Assembly: GCA_946902875.1 (NCBI GenBank)
Contig: OX336336.1
Coordinates: 27,855,558-27,919,557, forward strand
Direction: 5' to 3'
Length of the DNA stretch: 64,000 bases
Origin: Nematopogon swammerdamellus
Taxonomy: Eukaryota; Arthropoda; Insecta; Lepidoptera; Adelidae
The notes under the pieces were generated by a model that saw nothing but the letters and a program-made list of their open reading frames with translations, searched no databases and was not told the origin of the DNA. Below are positions 21,487-33,100 of the stretch, piece after piece. The stretch's first letter is position 1. The number at the start of each line of letters is the position of its first letter. The translations under genes were made by a program, and so were the position numbers.

Positions 21487-21835
21487 GTGAACCGGAACAG
21501 GGGTGGCGTGAACGACGTGCTCTGCGCCACACCCTTAACACAGTGCCTCGAGTGAACCCACACCTTTGTAAAATAATCTCCGCGCCCTAGACCCAACTAA
21601 GTTCGTCTAGGGCAACGAATATTGTCAAACGACCCATGCACACCTATTGTTATATAATGCTACGTAAGCAGTCCGCATCGTCAACGGCCGGCGGCGCACC
21701 GCGCGCGAGCGAGCACCGACGTACCTACAGTTAAGGGGAACACACACGGGCAAAATAGTTTAAATTTTTATTGTAATTTTTTTAAATTTTAACTTCTATC
21801 CTACAAATTGTGTTTCATAATAAGAAGTTTTTTTT

Positions 21836-21848
21836 AGGGGCGGAGTGA
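21836..21848 (+). promoter_or_regulatory. Purine-rich tract before the gypsy 3' LTR
   Basis: AGGGGCGGAGTGA follows a T run and directly precedes the LTR; it is the likely plus-strand primer. Confidence 0.6.
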
Positions 21849-22111
21849 TGTGGCGGTCAGCACATTCCATAGCGCGCTTGGACTTTGTACAGTCACGTAC
21901 GCCACTGAGTTTCCTCTCACCCCGCGCGCGCACCGCCACGTTCCTCCGCACCGCCCCGAGGGCTTCAGTATGTACCGCGCGCTACGACGCGCCTCCTGTG
22001 TTGTAAGAGACAGTAAATACAGTGATACCTGAAAACGTTGTTTCTTTCCACTATCACGGACAATAGACTCGACCACAGTCAGGTGATACCCCTGCGCCTT
22101 AAAGTGGTATA
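21849..22111 (+). repeat. Gypsy 3' LTR
   Basis: Matches 15714-15976; followed by the target duplication GAGG (22112-22115). Confidence 0.85.
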
Positions 22112-22168
22112 GAGGTTACACGCTAGATTTGGCATCAGTTCAGTCCATCAGTCTGGTTAAACCATGGT

Positions 22169-22202
22169 CCAGACTCCAGACTCCAGAGTCCAGACTCCAG
22201 AG
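22169..22202. repeat. Short tandem repeat (CCAGACTCCAGA)n
   Basis: Three imperfect copies of a 12-bp word. Confidence 0.7.
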
Positions 22203-22403
22203 CGACGCATCTTCTTTATATTAACCCTGGTTATTTTTTTTTTAAACCACCAACACAGTTTGTACATTTCCGAATATTTCCGAAAAAAAAAAATTTGAAA
22301 AAAAAGAGAGTAATCAGAATTGGCCCCGAGCCATTCGTGTAATCTGAGCACAAGCACAACACAATAATAATTTCAGTCAGCCAGTCGGCTGCTAGCACTA
22401 TAC

Positions 22404-22460
22404 CACAGAGCACGGAACGCCCCCCGCCCGCGCCGGGCAGGGGGCGTTCCGTGCTCTGTG
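22404..22460. repeat. 27-bp near-perfect hairpin
   Basis: The 21-bp arm CACAGAGCACGGAACGCCCC(C) has an exact reverse complement ending at 22460. After one mismatch the pairing continues through GCCCG/CGGGC around a 3-nt loop. The stem is very GC-rich. Confidence 0.85.
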
Positions 22461-22461
22461 C

Positions 22462-23423
22462 ACTATACATACTTACACATTATAATTAGTCAGCAACGAC
22501 ACGCAACGAGGTGTCGTCGTTTATTATGAAAATCTCAGAAAAATTGCCATACAAAAGTAACGCCATCTAGTTAATCTCCAACAGAACAGTAAGTTAATCT
22601 TCTATTCAAAATACGTTCACTTTCCGCCTAGAGATGGCGCTGATTTTCATTGCATGCATAAGACGTATATTATTTTCTCTATGATTGCATCATCGTGATT
22701 GCATGCATGCATGCATGTTGCATGCATCGCTCCCACAGAGCCGTGAAGTAGTAGAGGCGCGCGCCCTAGTAGTAGTACGCCCTAGTAGTATTATATTCTT
22801 TGGGCGCGCGCGCTATCTGTGATCAATGCGCTCCTCTAGCTCCTACCATGCTCCTACCTACATAATCATTGATTTTACAACCCTGTCAAATCAATGCTAC
22901 ATACGTAGCGTGATACATACCTACAAACATGACATACTTGAGTAATCAATAATCATATTAACACTTTCTTCTCAAAAATTTTCAAATCTCTAAAATAAGT
23001 CTTATTTATTTTATTTGTAGGTGCATAGGTGTGAATAAATAGTACATAAGAGTTAAAATGTTACCTATCTACCAATCGATCATTTTGCCGCCTCCTCCGC
23101 CCCGCAATCACCCGCACCGCACCAACCATCGTGAAAATATTATAAACATATTACCAACAACTACATAATATTATCTTAGATCCCTATATGCTAAAAGAAA
23201 AAACCTTAGTTTTATATAGGGTTCCACCACCGCCATCTATCCCGATTCCCGAGTCCCGACACAGTTTGGCGCCATGTGCGTCATACCATACATACCATAC
23301 ATAGCTTGTGTGTGGTGTGGTTGGTGATGTGGTGTGGTGTGTGGGGTTTGACACCTGACAGCTCTGGCTGATCCTGCCCCTCCTCCTACGCTCCTTTCCG
23401 AAAAATTCTGGTTGACTCTCGCT
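22462..23423. other. Intergenic, no gene seen
   Basis: Contains a GCATGCAT-rich stretch near 22690-22725, a GGCGCGCGCGCT palindromic region at 22755-22815 with the 20-mer TAGTAGTATTATATTCTTTG (22784-22803), and a TGGTGTGG-rich tract at 23300-23345. Confidence 0.5.
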
Positions 23424-23760
23424 CGAAAGCGAACCAACTGAATCCGATATTCGTTTGGTCGTTTATGTAATTGGTTGGCTCAGTGGTATAAGAGTGTAGG
23501 ATTTTTATTTTTTCGATCTCGACCATGGGTTCGTTTCCTTTTGTCTAATTTTGTTTTTTTTTCTTTTAAAGCAATGTTAGGGTGTTAAAATTAGCTTATG
23601 GTTATTTTTTTATAACCACCTAAGAAAGCTTCATTTTTCGGAAATACAAACGTAACAAAAACGACATGCGCCGCCTCAACAATAGGTTAGGGTTAATATA
23701 GAGAAGATGCGTCGCGTGCGTGGCGACGCATCTTCTCTATATTAACCCTGGTTATTTCTT
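23424..23760 (+). repeat. Dispersed repeat family R1, copy 1
   Basis: Shares with 24026-24296 the order AGCGAACC-ACTGAA, GTTTATGT, a tRNA-like A box (GGCTCAGTGGT) and B box (GGTTCG), GGAAATACAAACGTAAC, GACATGCGCCGCCTCA and an end GACGCATCTTCT...TTAACCCTGGTTATT. The same end also occurs at 22204-22235. Confidence 0.6.
23690..23748. repeat. Perfect 26-bp palindromic arms
   Basis: GGGTTAATATAGAGAAGATG(CGTCGC) and its exact reverse complement are separated by 7 bp. It looks like two element ends joined head to head. Confidence 0.85.
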
Positions 23761-23934
23761 TTAAACCACCAAAAACATCACTAATACATACCACACAACA
23801 TCACTCATATCATAATACGTACCACACATTCCTCCTTCGAGCTGAAGTTTGCCGAAAGGTGCTAAAGGAGTAGGTTGCAGATCGAGCAGGTCTTTCAGGT
23901 GGCGGACCGTGGTGTGAGGCCCGTTGGCATATTA

Positions 23935-24405
23935 TATCCAAAGTGTATAGGGTGAGTTGCTCTGATTGGTCGATGCCAGTTTGGCGGGAAATTTCAATTT
24001 CGTCTGGCTCCGCCTTCGGCACTCCTAGCGAACCTACTGAACCAGTATTCGTTAGGTCGTTCGTTTATGTGATTTCGTGGCTCTGTGGTACGGTGTAGGG
24101 TTCGTATTTTTTGACCATGGGTTCGAGTACCACAGAAATGTTAGAGTGTTTAAATTTTTTTAGGGTGTTTAGTTTTTTTTTATAACCATCTAAAAGCTTT
24201 ATTCTCGGAAATACAAACGTAACAAAAACGACATGCGCCGCCTCAAGGGACGCGACGCATCTTCTATAATTTAACCCTGGTTATTTTTTTATAAACGACC
24301 AAAACGGAGAAACTCGCATAGTGCAGTTTAAATACTTCCGAAATTTAAATTTCCCGCCAAACTGGCATCGACCAATCAGAGCAACTTACCCTATAGACTT
24401 TGGAA
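23935..24405. mobile_element. Inverted-repeat element with ~65-bp arms
   Basis: TCCAAAGTGTATAGGGTGAG...GGCGGGAAATTTCAATTTCG at 23935-24002 is the near-exact reverse complement of 24339-24405. Repeat R1 copy 2 lies between the arms. Confidence 0.65.
24026..24296 (+). repeat. Dispersed repeat family R1, copy 2
   Basis: A second copy of the unit at 23424, with the same tRNA-like boxes and the same end. Confidence 0.6.
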
Positions 24406-24983
24406 CTAAGCGGCCCGTTGTTGTTGTTGTTGTTTTCACCAAAAATAGGCAGGCAAAGGTCATTTGACCATACAGCCAATTGCGTGAGGCCCGCCCGGCC
24501 CGTGCGTGAGTACAGCCACGGTACATCTGTGAGTGTGACAGACGACAGTGGTTGTGCTTGTGGGTTGGTTATATTCTCTTTGGTATTGACTTGCTTGACT
24601 GGTAGCAAAGAATATAAACTGGTTTCTTTGTTCTACGCCTAGTAGTATTATATTCTTTGCTGTGGAGAAAGACATACATATATTGGTTGGTAATCTGTGC
24701 TGTGGAGCACCCTGTGGTAAATTTGGCATTTCTGTTTTACGAGACCCCAATTTGATTCGATCAAGGTACTTCTACATCTAAAAAAGAAATTGTTCGTGTT
24801 GTGGATGCCCATGTGCCAAGCCGCGAAACAACCAACATTGAACCAAATGCAAGAGATTGTTCCTACTGTGAGTTTTTGTTTTATAACCGCTGTCCAAACA
24901 TTTATCTCTGCCCTTAGCCCTATTAGCTTCAGCACTCGAGCGGGGGTCTGTGTTAGCACCGTCCCATATAGGCAGCTTTATTG

Positions 24984-25110
24984 TCTCCGCAACAGTTTCG
25001 TATTCCACATCCAATCTAGTCTCCCGGCGGCAGTCGCGTCTCAGCATGCGCGCGCTGTCACTGTCACGGAAACCTATAGGCCTTACCTGGGAGCGAAACT
25101 GTTGCGGAGA
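24984..25110. repeat. Perfect 17-bp inverted repeat
   Basis: TCTCCGCAACAGTTTCG (24984) and its exact reverse complement (25094-25110) are separated by 93 bp. No coding feature was recognised around it. Confidence 0.7.
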
Positions 25111-25188
25111 TCAAAGTTGTCTGTACGCGCCTAGATCTCGGATGGGGTCATTGGCTGAGGATTAGTAACTTGGGGCATCGTTAGCAAA

Positions 25189-25521
25189 GCGGCGGGTGGC
25201 CGAGTGGTTTGGGCATCGGCTTCTCATGCGAGAGGTCCGAGGTTCGAATCCGGTCGGCGTGTATCAATGAGTTTCTTTCTGACGAAAAAAATTACGTGCA
25301 TAACCTACACCTGCTGCTTCACTGGTGTAAAACTGTAGGTTCCTTCCCTTGCCCCTTACAAGGTGGTAGACTCAAATGGTAGCCGACTGTATTGGTACCA
25401 CCGTACTGGATGTAAGATGGCCGCATAAAAGCCTCGGCTGTGTTCTTCTCTAGTCCAGTATAGCCAGCAATCCAGGGAAGTCTCCGGTATGGCACCAAAA
25501 ATGGATTACAAAAAAAAAAAA
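25189..25521 (+). mobile_element. SINE family A, tRNA-headed, full length
   Basis: GCGGGTGGCCGAGTGGTTTG (A box), a GCTTCTCATGC anticodon-region-like stretch, GAGGTTCGAATCCGG (B box), a body with ACTGTAGGTTCCTTCCCTTG and GGTACCACCGTACTGGATG, then GGATTACA and a poly-A tail. The body is shared with the minus copy at 13983-14390. Confidence 0.85.
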
Positions 25522-25814
25522 TTATTGGTATGTCTATCCTGTAGTTTTAAAATATTAGATTCGTGTAATATTTTTTTGCTGGAGATCAATCCTTTTCGAG
25601 AAAAAAATTAAAAAAATTCAAAAATTAAGTAAATTAGATTAGAACTGTGACCACAACGTACTCGGCGAGTGCCCAAACCGAATAACTTGTCTTATTAGCC
25701 AAATTTTGGTCGAGAACAAGAGCTGTCTAGTGCCCGAATTAACCTCCAATTTCGAACATGGATATCTCAGAAACCACACATTCCCGCGAGGGGAAGGTTA
25801 GGTGGGGGAAGGAG

Positions 25815-25833
25815 GGGGGGGGGGGGGGGGGGG
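25815..25833. repeat. G19 homopolymer
   Basis: An uninterrupted run of 19 G, preceded by GGGGGAAGGA; strong quadruplex potential. Confidence 0.8.
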
Positions 25834-25976
25834 AGACCGTTCCCACTCCCGCCCACCTAAATTAGTTAAGAAAATAAATAATAAGACAATTTCTCCCACC
25901 CTCATTGCTTTATATGCTTCATAATTATTTTTGTGTCCCTTTTCGGAGGAACTTCATATGGCGGCCTCCCCTAAAA

Positions 25977-26005
25977 CCCCCCCGGGGGGGGGGGGGGGGG
26001 GGGGG
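25977..26005. repeat. C7-G22 homopolymer junction
   Basis: Seven C followed directly by 22 G, about 145 bp after the G19 run. Confidence 0.8.
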
Positions 26006-26423
26006 TGGTCATAAATCAGTTTAACAAGCCTCCTCCCGGTGCCCCGCCCCTAGTTCATAATCCCCCATGGGTCAATGACTTACAGGTTAGCAATATATTA
26101 CTTTACGGATGTGGTACCATATATAATGAATGTCACCGCTGCTGAATTCAACATTAGACAGAGATCAACACAGCTGTTGCAGCAGCTAGCTGCATTGGGA
26201 ATTCCAAGACTATTCGCTAGACCAGTGCTACTCAAATGGTGGGACCGTTGCCGGTCCTCGGTCCGCAAGCTGCCGGTCCGCGGCGAGGCCCGAGGGAAAG
26301 ATGAAGATGGATATTGTTTTTCACAGCGCAAGAATCCATAAAGCAGGCTCTTGCTAAGTTAAGATGTGTATGTTTATATTTAATTTTAATAAAACTCTAA
26401 ACACTTAAAACATATGTTTTAAC

Positions 26424-26637
26424 CAGTGGCGGTTCCCCAGGTGAAGCAAGTGAGGCGCCGCCTCACGCCGCCTCACTTAATTATCTTGAAGGTAAAGAAA
26501 AAAAAAATCAACAGATGTTTATTTATTGCTAGACTTTGGGCATGTCCTGTCCTAAATGAAAACTGCAATACAACATTAATAAAATGCTATTATGTAGGTG
26601 GTGCCTCACAAAAATTCATTGGCCAGAGCCGCCACTG
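26424..26637. mobile_element. hAT MITE, 214 bp (copy 1)
   Basis: Ends CAGTGGCGG/CCGCCACTG; flanking octamers GTTTTAAC and GTTTTAAT (7/8). It carries an internal palindrome around GTGAGGCGCCGCCTCAC. Inverted copy at 44423-44630. Confidence 0.85.
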
Positions 26638-26696
26638 GTTTTAATACCACGTAAGTACTGGCCCCTAGCTAGGTAACAATAGAAAAATATTTTTCA

Positions 26697-26966
26697 GTTT
26701 GTCACACAAAAAAGTTTGAGCTTGCCGGTCCATCACACGAAATAGTTTGAGATTGGTTATCCGTCACACAAAAAAGTTTGAGATTGCCGGTCTGTCACAC
26801 AAAAAAGTTTAAGATTGCCGGTCCGTCCCCAAAAAAGTTTGAGATTGCCGGTCCGTCACACAAAAAAATTTTAGATTGCTGGTCCGTCACACAAAAAAGT
26901 TTGAGATTGCCGGTCCGTCACACAAAAAAAGTTTGAGATTACCGGTCCACCACACGAAAAAGTTTG
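26697..26966. repeat. 31-bp VNTR, about nine units
   Basis: Repeats of AGTTTGAGATTGCCGGTCCG followed by TCACACAAAAA; unit edges coincide with the TTTGAG of the hAT terminal repeat. Confidence 0.85.
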
Positions 26967-27068
26967 AGTAGCACTGCATTAGACTAGCTGGTAGGCTGGT
27001 GCAGTAGTTTGCCTATCTAGGAACAGGTTGAAGTTGATGATTAATTTGTTATAGATTCAGAGGAGGAG

Positions 27069-27117
27069 ATGAAAGAGACGGCTCGCAAATCCACAGCCAT
27101 CGTACACGGCTCCGAGG
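27069..27117 (+). CDS. Zinc-finger gene, coding exon 1
   Basis: Encodes MKETARKSTAIVHGSE plus one base of the next codon (phase 1). Donor GTGAGT. Possible acceptor TTATAG before 27054 if an upstream exon exists. The 140-bp tandem array begins about 20 bp after the donor. Confidence 0.65.
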
Positions 27118-30100
27118 GTGAGTGTCTGCAGCTGTTTATGTAACGCACCGAATACTGAGCGTAGGTACCACACATGAGCACAGATTAAATAAATAATAGT
27201 TACTTCCTAACAAACACTTCACTATCTAAGAAAACCTACACCTACACTATAATTGCCTACTATCGCATCTTGGCTACTCGCATGTAACGCACCGAACACT
27301 GAGGGTAGGTACCACACATGAGCGCAGATTAAATAATAGTTACTTCCTAACAGACACTTCACTATATAAGAAAACCTACACCTACACTATAATTGCCTAC
27401 TCTCGCATCTTGGCTACTCGCATGTAACGCACCGAACACTGAGCGTAAGTACCACACATGAGCGCAGATCAAATAATAGTTACTTCCTAACAGACGCTTC
27501 ACTATCTAAGAAAACCTACACTATAATTGCATACTCGCATCTTGGCTACTCGCATGTAACGCACCGAACACTGAGCGTAGGTACCACACATGAGCACAGA
27601 TTAAATAAATAATAGTTACTTCCTAACAAACACTTCACTATCTAAGAAAACCTACACCTACACTATAATTGCCTACTCTCGCATCTTGGCTACTCGCATG
27701 TAACGCACCGAACACTGAGCGTAAGTACCACACATGAGCGCAGATCAAATAATAGTTACTTCCTAACAGACGCTTCACTATCTAAGAAAACCTACACTAT
27801 AATTGCATACTCGCATGTAACGCACCGAACACTGAGCGTAGGTACCACACATGAGCACAGATTAAATAAATAATAGTTACTTCCTAACAGACACTTCACT
27901 ATCTAAGAAAACCTACACCTACACTATAATTGCCTACTCTCGCATCTTGGCTACTCGCATGTAACGCACCGAACACTGAGCGTAAGTACCACACATGAGC
28001 GCAGATCAAATAATAGTTACTTCCTAACAGACGCTTCACTATCTAAGAAAACCTACACTATAATTGCATACTCGCATCTTGGCTACTCGCATGTAACGCA
28101 CCGAACACTGAGCGTAGGTACCACACATGAGCACAGATTAAATAAATAATAGTTACTTCCTAACAAACACTTCTATAAAAGACGAAAACGAGATTTCAGT
28201 GGAAAAAAAAGCAGCCATTTAATGACAAGTTGCTATGACAACGTATTTACATTTTTCTATTTGTTTGGTATTTTTCAAACCTGCCTGTCGCAAACATCCT
28301 GCCCCCTTCGTGCTGAAGCACACCTTCACACGGAATCAACCGGCAAGCGCACGAGTTTCTTTACAGGTCGGCGTAAAATCCCTCCGCTTGTTTTCACATC
28401 TGCAACGCGAACCACGCCGTCCTTACCCGGAAACACTGCAGTAATGCGTCCTCTCGGCCAAGTCGCTCGAGGGAGGTTGCCATCGGCTATCAGCACCGGG
28501 TCTCCTATGGCCATGTTCTGCACAGGTTCAGCTCCTCGTCAGGGGAGAAGAGTAGGGAGGTATTCCTTCACCCATCTAGACCAAAAGTGATCGGATAGTC
28601 TAATGGCCTTCTTCCAGTCTGATCTTCGCATTAGATCTGCATCGTCAAGTTGCAAAGGTAGAGGAGATGTAGATGGGGATCCTAGTATAAAATGAAAGGG
28701 GGTTAATACTTCGGGATCATTGGGGTCGACTGAAACGTAGGTTAATGGTCGGGAATTGACTATTGCTTCAGCTTCTAGGAGTAGGGTGTGCAAAACTTCT
28801 TCTCTTGGAGCTCGTTCATGAAGAGTTACTTTCAGTGCTGTTTTCACACTTCTAACGAGCCTTTCCCAAACCCCACCCATGAACGGGGATGCAGGCGGGA
28901 TGAAACTCCATTGTATCCCCTTATTCGCTGCAAAATCACCAACGGCCTGATCATAAAGTGCTGATAGTTCATTACACGCTCCGACAAAGGCAGTTCCATT
29001 ATCGGAAAATATCTTCGTTGGCGCTCCTCTGCGTGCTATTAGGCGCCGTAAGCTCATTATTGCGGCGTCTGCCGACAAACTTCCGACTATTTCGAGGTGA
29101 ACTGCTCTCGATGTTAGGCATGTGTAAAGCGCCACATATCTCTTCTCCCGTCTGCGAAGAACAGCTACTTGTACGGGTCCGAAGTAATCGACTCCAATAA
29201 AGGTAAAAGCTCGATGGTGATGAGCTAGTCTCTCGGCAGGGAGGTCTCCCATTGGTGGTTCTGGAGGGGTAGCTCGGCGTATTCGACAGAACTGGCATTC
29301 TTTTGCAACACTTCTGACGGTATCACGTAGACGTAAGATCCAGAAACGTTGTCTCAGTTGGTTTATCACCATTTCATTATTCGCATGTGCAGCATCCACG
29401 TGGAACTTTTTTACTAGTAGTCGTGTTGTGCAGTGTCTTCCGTCAAGTATAATCGGTCGTTTTGCTTCATCATCAATTTCAGGTGCAGATTTTATGCGTC
29501 TAATCAAGCGGAGGATGCCGTCGTCATCCAGCTCAGGTGAGAGATTCCATAGTCGACTTTGTTTAGGTATCGGTCGTGCAGCTTGAATGCTGGCTATTTC
29601 TCGAAGAAATGTGTATTGCTGGCATTGACGTAAAACGTGCGTTTCTGCTTCACGTAAATCATTAGCGCTCAGAGGGATGAAGGTGTGAGTGGAAGGGGAC
29701 AAGGGAACATCTGACGAAGGAAGTGTGCGAGTAGGCTTCTGCGCAGATGTAAGTGGAGCAGTGTGTGGCCCCCTTCGTACAGAAGCCGCAGGATCTTGAA
29801 TAAAATGTGGCCCCCTTCGTACTGAAGTACGAGTCACTGGCTGATCTGAAACAGAAGAAACTTTACGACGCAAGGATACAAGATAGTCAGGGTCGGTAGA
29901 ATTTTTGGTCTTCTTTGCCAAAACGCGATCTTTCAATAATTTGATGTATTTGTAGGCGTATGCAGTCGCTCTTAATAAGCGTAGCCAGTTACTGAATCGC
30001 TTAGAATTCGCCGAAACTGTTGCATACAAGATTTGCACTGTAGTGCAACTTGAGTCCATCAGTTTCATTTTTATTTCATTATCAACGTCTTTGTGAATAC

Positions 30101-33100
30101 GCGATTCCGTCTTACACGGTTCTGTGGGCCATTTTTCCGGAGATTCCAGTAGGAAATCAGGGCCGGTGAACCATCGATGGTCTGAGCCCAAATGACCCGA
30201 CTTTGAGCGAGTGGCGTCGTCAGCCACGTTCAGAGTACTCGGAATCCATCTCCAATCAGCGACGTTTGTCGTCTCGCAGATCTCACCAACTCGATGACCG
30301 ACGAATGCTCTGAACTGGCGAGCATCGCTTCGGAGCCATCCGAGAACTGTAGTGGAATCAGTCCAATATTGAGTTCGTGTCGGTTTTAACCTATGCTCAT
30401 CGCGAATCGTATTTGCGAGACGAGCCGCGATAAGTGCGCCCTGCAGTTCTAGTCTAGGTATCGTTGAAGGTTTTAGCGGCGTGACTCGAGCCTTGCTGCT
30501 CACAAGGGAGAGTTCCACCTTTCCATCCGCGTATGTGAATCTCCAGTAGGCTACGCAACCATAGGCGAGCTCACTTGCGTCCGAGAAAAGGTGTAACTCG
30601 CAAACAGCAAAATCCGGATCACGCAGATACCATCGAGGTAAATGCAGAGTTCTGACTGCGTGGAGGTCGATGAACCACTCACGCCACCGCTCATCTTCTT
30701 CTCGTTCGAATGCCTCATCCCAACCGATTCCAGTTCTCCAGGTCTGCTGAAAAAGGATACGACCGCGTACTACGATTGGAGCCAAGAGCCCAAGTGGATC
30801 ATAAACGCGCATAACGTGAGACAAAACTTTCCTTTTAGTAAGTTGTTCTGGAACTTCTCCTTGCAACCCGGTTTGGAAACCCAGGGAATCCCGCGTAGGA
30901 TTCCAAATCAGACCTAGAGTGCGGACAGTAGGCTGGATCGAACCTAGTTTAATGTTAGATGGTTGGATGAGTCGTAGTTCTGGTGATAAATTGGCCAAAA
31001 CAGTTGGATCGTTCGATACCCAGCTCCTCATGACAAAGCAGCATTTCTGGTGAACTGTCACTATGTCAGAGGCGAGACGTGCAGCAGCACATGGATCATC
31101 GAGACTAACAATGAAATCGTCCATGTAGTGATCATTAATAATAGCGTGAGCTGCATCAGGGTAAGCCGTTTCGAAGTCCTTTGCGTTCTTATTCTTAACA
31201 TAGAGTGCTGTGCAAGGGCTGGAAGTAGCACCGAAGATTACCGAGCTCATTCTATATTGCCTTATTTCAGCGTTTGGGTTGCCATCCCGCCACAGAAATC
31301 TCTGAGCATCACGATCTTGCTCTCGGATTTTGATCTGTGGGAACATCTCCTGGATATCTGCGGTCATTGCAATACGACCTTCCCTAAATCTGAACAGGAT
31401 CCCCAGAAGAGGTTGAAGAAGGTCTGGTCCCGGCAACAAGAATGAGTTCAAGCTTACTCCTTCACTCTTGGCTGCAGCGTCGTGAACAATCCTAAGCTTT
31501 CCAGGTTTGTTCGGATTGGTTACTCCGAAGTGTGGTAAGTACCAGCGACGGTTCAGCTCAATACGATTTCTAGGAGGAGGACATTCCTCAGCATAACCCT
31601 TGTCCAGCATATCATTCATGTTCTTCTTGTATGCAGTAGCGAACAGTGAATCTTTCGCCATCTTTTTTTCGATCATTTCTAATCTACGACGTGCTAAAGA
31701 GAAACTTTCCGGAAGTTCGGCGTTGTCCTCACGCCACAGGAGGCCAACCTCGAACCTGCCCGTAGAAAGACGGCGAGATGTGGATTCAAGAATGTCCTGG
31801 GCACGACGGTCATTCTGAGTACACAACTCGGTTTTCAGAATACCTATCGAGTCGAGCTTGTATTGATTCTTTATCAAGTTTTCAAGATTCTGATCATCGG
31901 TAAAACTACTACTCTCTACTACAGTATGGTTTACATATTGCACAGTTTTGGTTTTGCTAGACTCGAACCCATGAACGACCCAGCCCAGAGGTGTCAAACA
32001 CGCTAACGGTTCGGAATGAGAACCCTTCCTTGTGCATTTAGAGTATGTTAAAAGGCAGTCCGCGCTACCTATGAGAACCGTGGGCGTGGCGTCCTCGTAT
32101 GCGAGCTCTTCCACCAAGTCAGCGAGGTGGCGATGGCGGGCCAAGTCCACACGGCTAACGGTCTGTCGGGCCAGACCGAGTGAAGGAACGGAATGAGCAT
32201 TTCGCACCGTGTGAACTTCGTCACTGTGCCGACCTCTGATATAAAAACTTACACAATTTTTGTTTCGGTTGTCATACCCTTAACACCACTTACAGTCATG
32301 CGCCCCTCGGGGCCCTTCGCACCTATGCGCTCAGCCACAGACGAGTCAATCAATGTAGCAGTAGACCCATCATCGATCAGAGCGTACGTCTCAATGTGAC
32401 CGGCTGGTCCGCATACCACGACAGGAAAAACTTTCAGCAGTACTTGGCCCTGTCGCTGTTGTGTAGCTAGGGAAGTGACCGAAGTGTTATTTAAAATAAT
32501 ATCTTTCTTTGTTGTGAGCCTCTGCTCTGGAATAGTACTCGTAGTTAACTTACTGTCTAACTTTTTTTCTACTGTGTCAACATTCTCTCCTAGAATGTCA
32601 GAAGCGCACATATTTATTGTAGAAGTGCTCGGTTTGCTGATAGGAGGGAATGTTGCCCCGTGTAGAAGAGAATGGTGCCGAAGTTGGCAACCATCGTGAT
32701 CACATCGTTTCGTTTTACACGTCTTCCATTGATGAGAATTGGCACTGAGACATCTATAACAAACTTTCGTCTGGTGTATCCAGCGCCACCTATCGTCTAC
32801 AGGGAGCGACTTGAATTTACTGCAAAAACAGATGTTGTGTTTTTCACTGCAATAAATGCAAGTTGCTGGGACGGATGAGAAAGCAGACGTAGCGTGGACT
32901 TTTTCTCGTTTCTTGTCTGATTCAAAATGTGCACTCGTATTAGCATGAGATACGATTCCAAATTTAACCTGTCGTTCTGCTTCACGCGTGATAAAATCTG
33001 ACAATAATTCTAATTTCACCTTTTCCGGTTGCTCGGCCGCAAAGTCCATCCATCTGCTTCGCATCCACGGCGACAGCTTCGCTAACAATGCATCGAATAG

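Larger units (their letters stand above)
15714..22111 (+). mobile_element. Intact Ty3/Gypsy LTR retrotransposon, CsRn1-type
   Basis: 263-bp LTRs (15714-15976 and 21849-22111) are flanked by a 4-bp duplication GAGG. The primer site matches tRNA-Trp, the primer used by the CsRn1 clade, and gag ends in an unusual CHCC zinc motif, also a CsRn1 trait; the two together support the clade call. Order: LTR, PBS, gag, -1 frameshift site, pol (protease-RT-RNase H-integrase with a GPF motif), a ~1-kb gap, a small ORF3, a purine-rich tract, LTR. No stop or frameshift breaks gag or pol, so the copy could be autonomous. Confidence 0.92.
26223..26976. mobile_element. Non-autonomous hAT-like element
   Basis: Perfect 14-bp terminal inverted repeats CAGTGCTACTCAAA/TTTGAGTAGCACTG. 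Flanking octamers CGCTAGAC and CATTAGAC agree at 6 of 8 positions, compatible with an old 8-bp hAT target duplication. No transposase. It contains a second hAT MITE and a 31-bp VNTR. Confidence 0.7.

Noticed and set aside
25189..25262. A tRNA-Ser- or tRNA-Leu-like gene
   Set aside because: Continuous with a SINE body and poly-A tail also found at 13983-14390; arms are imperfect.
26075..26341. 88-codon plus-strand ORF
   Set aside because: Runs into the hAT-like element and has no domain.
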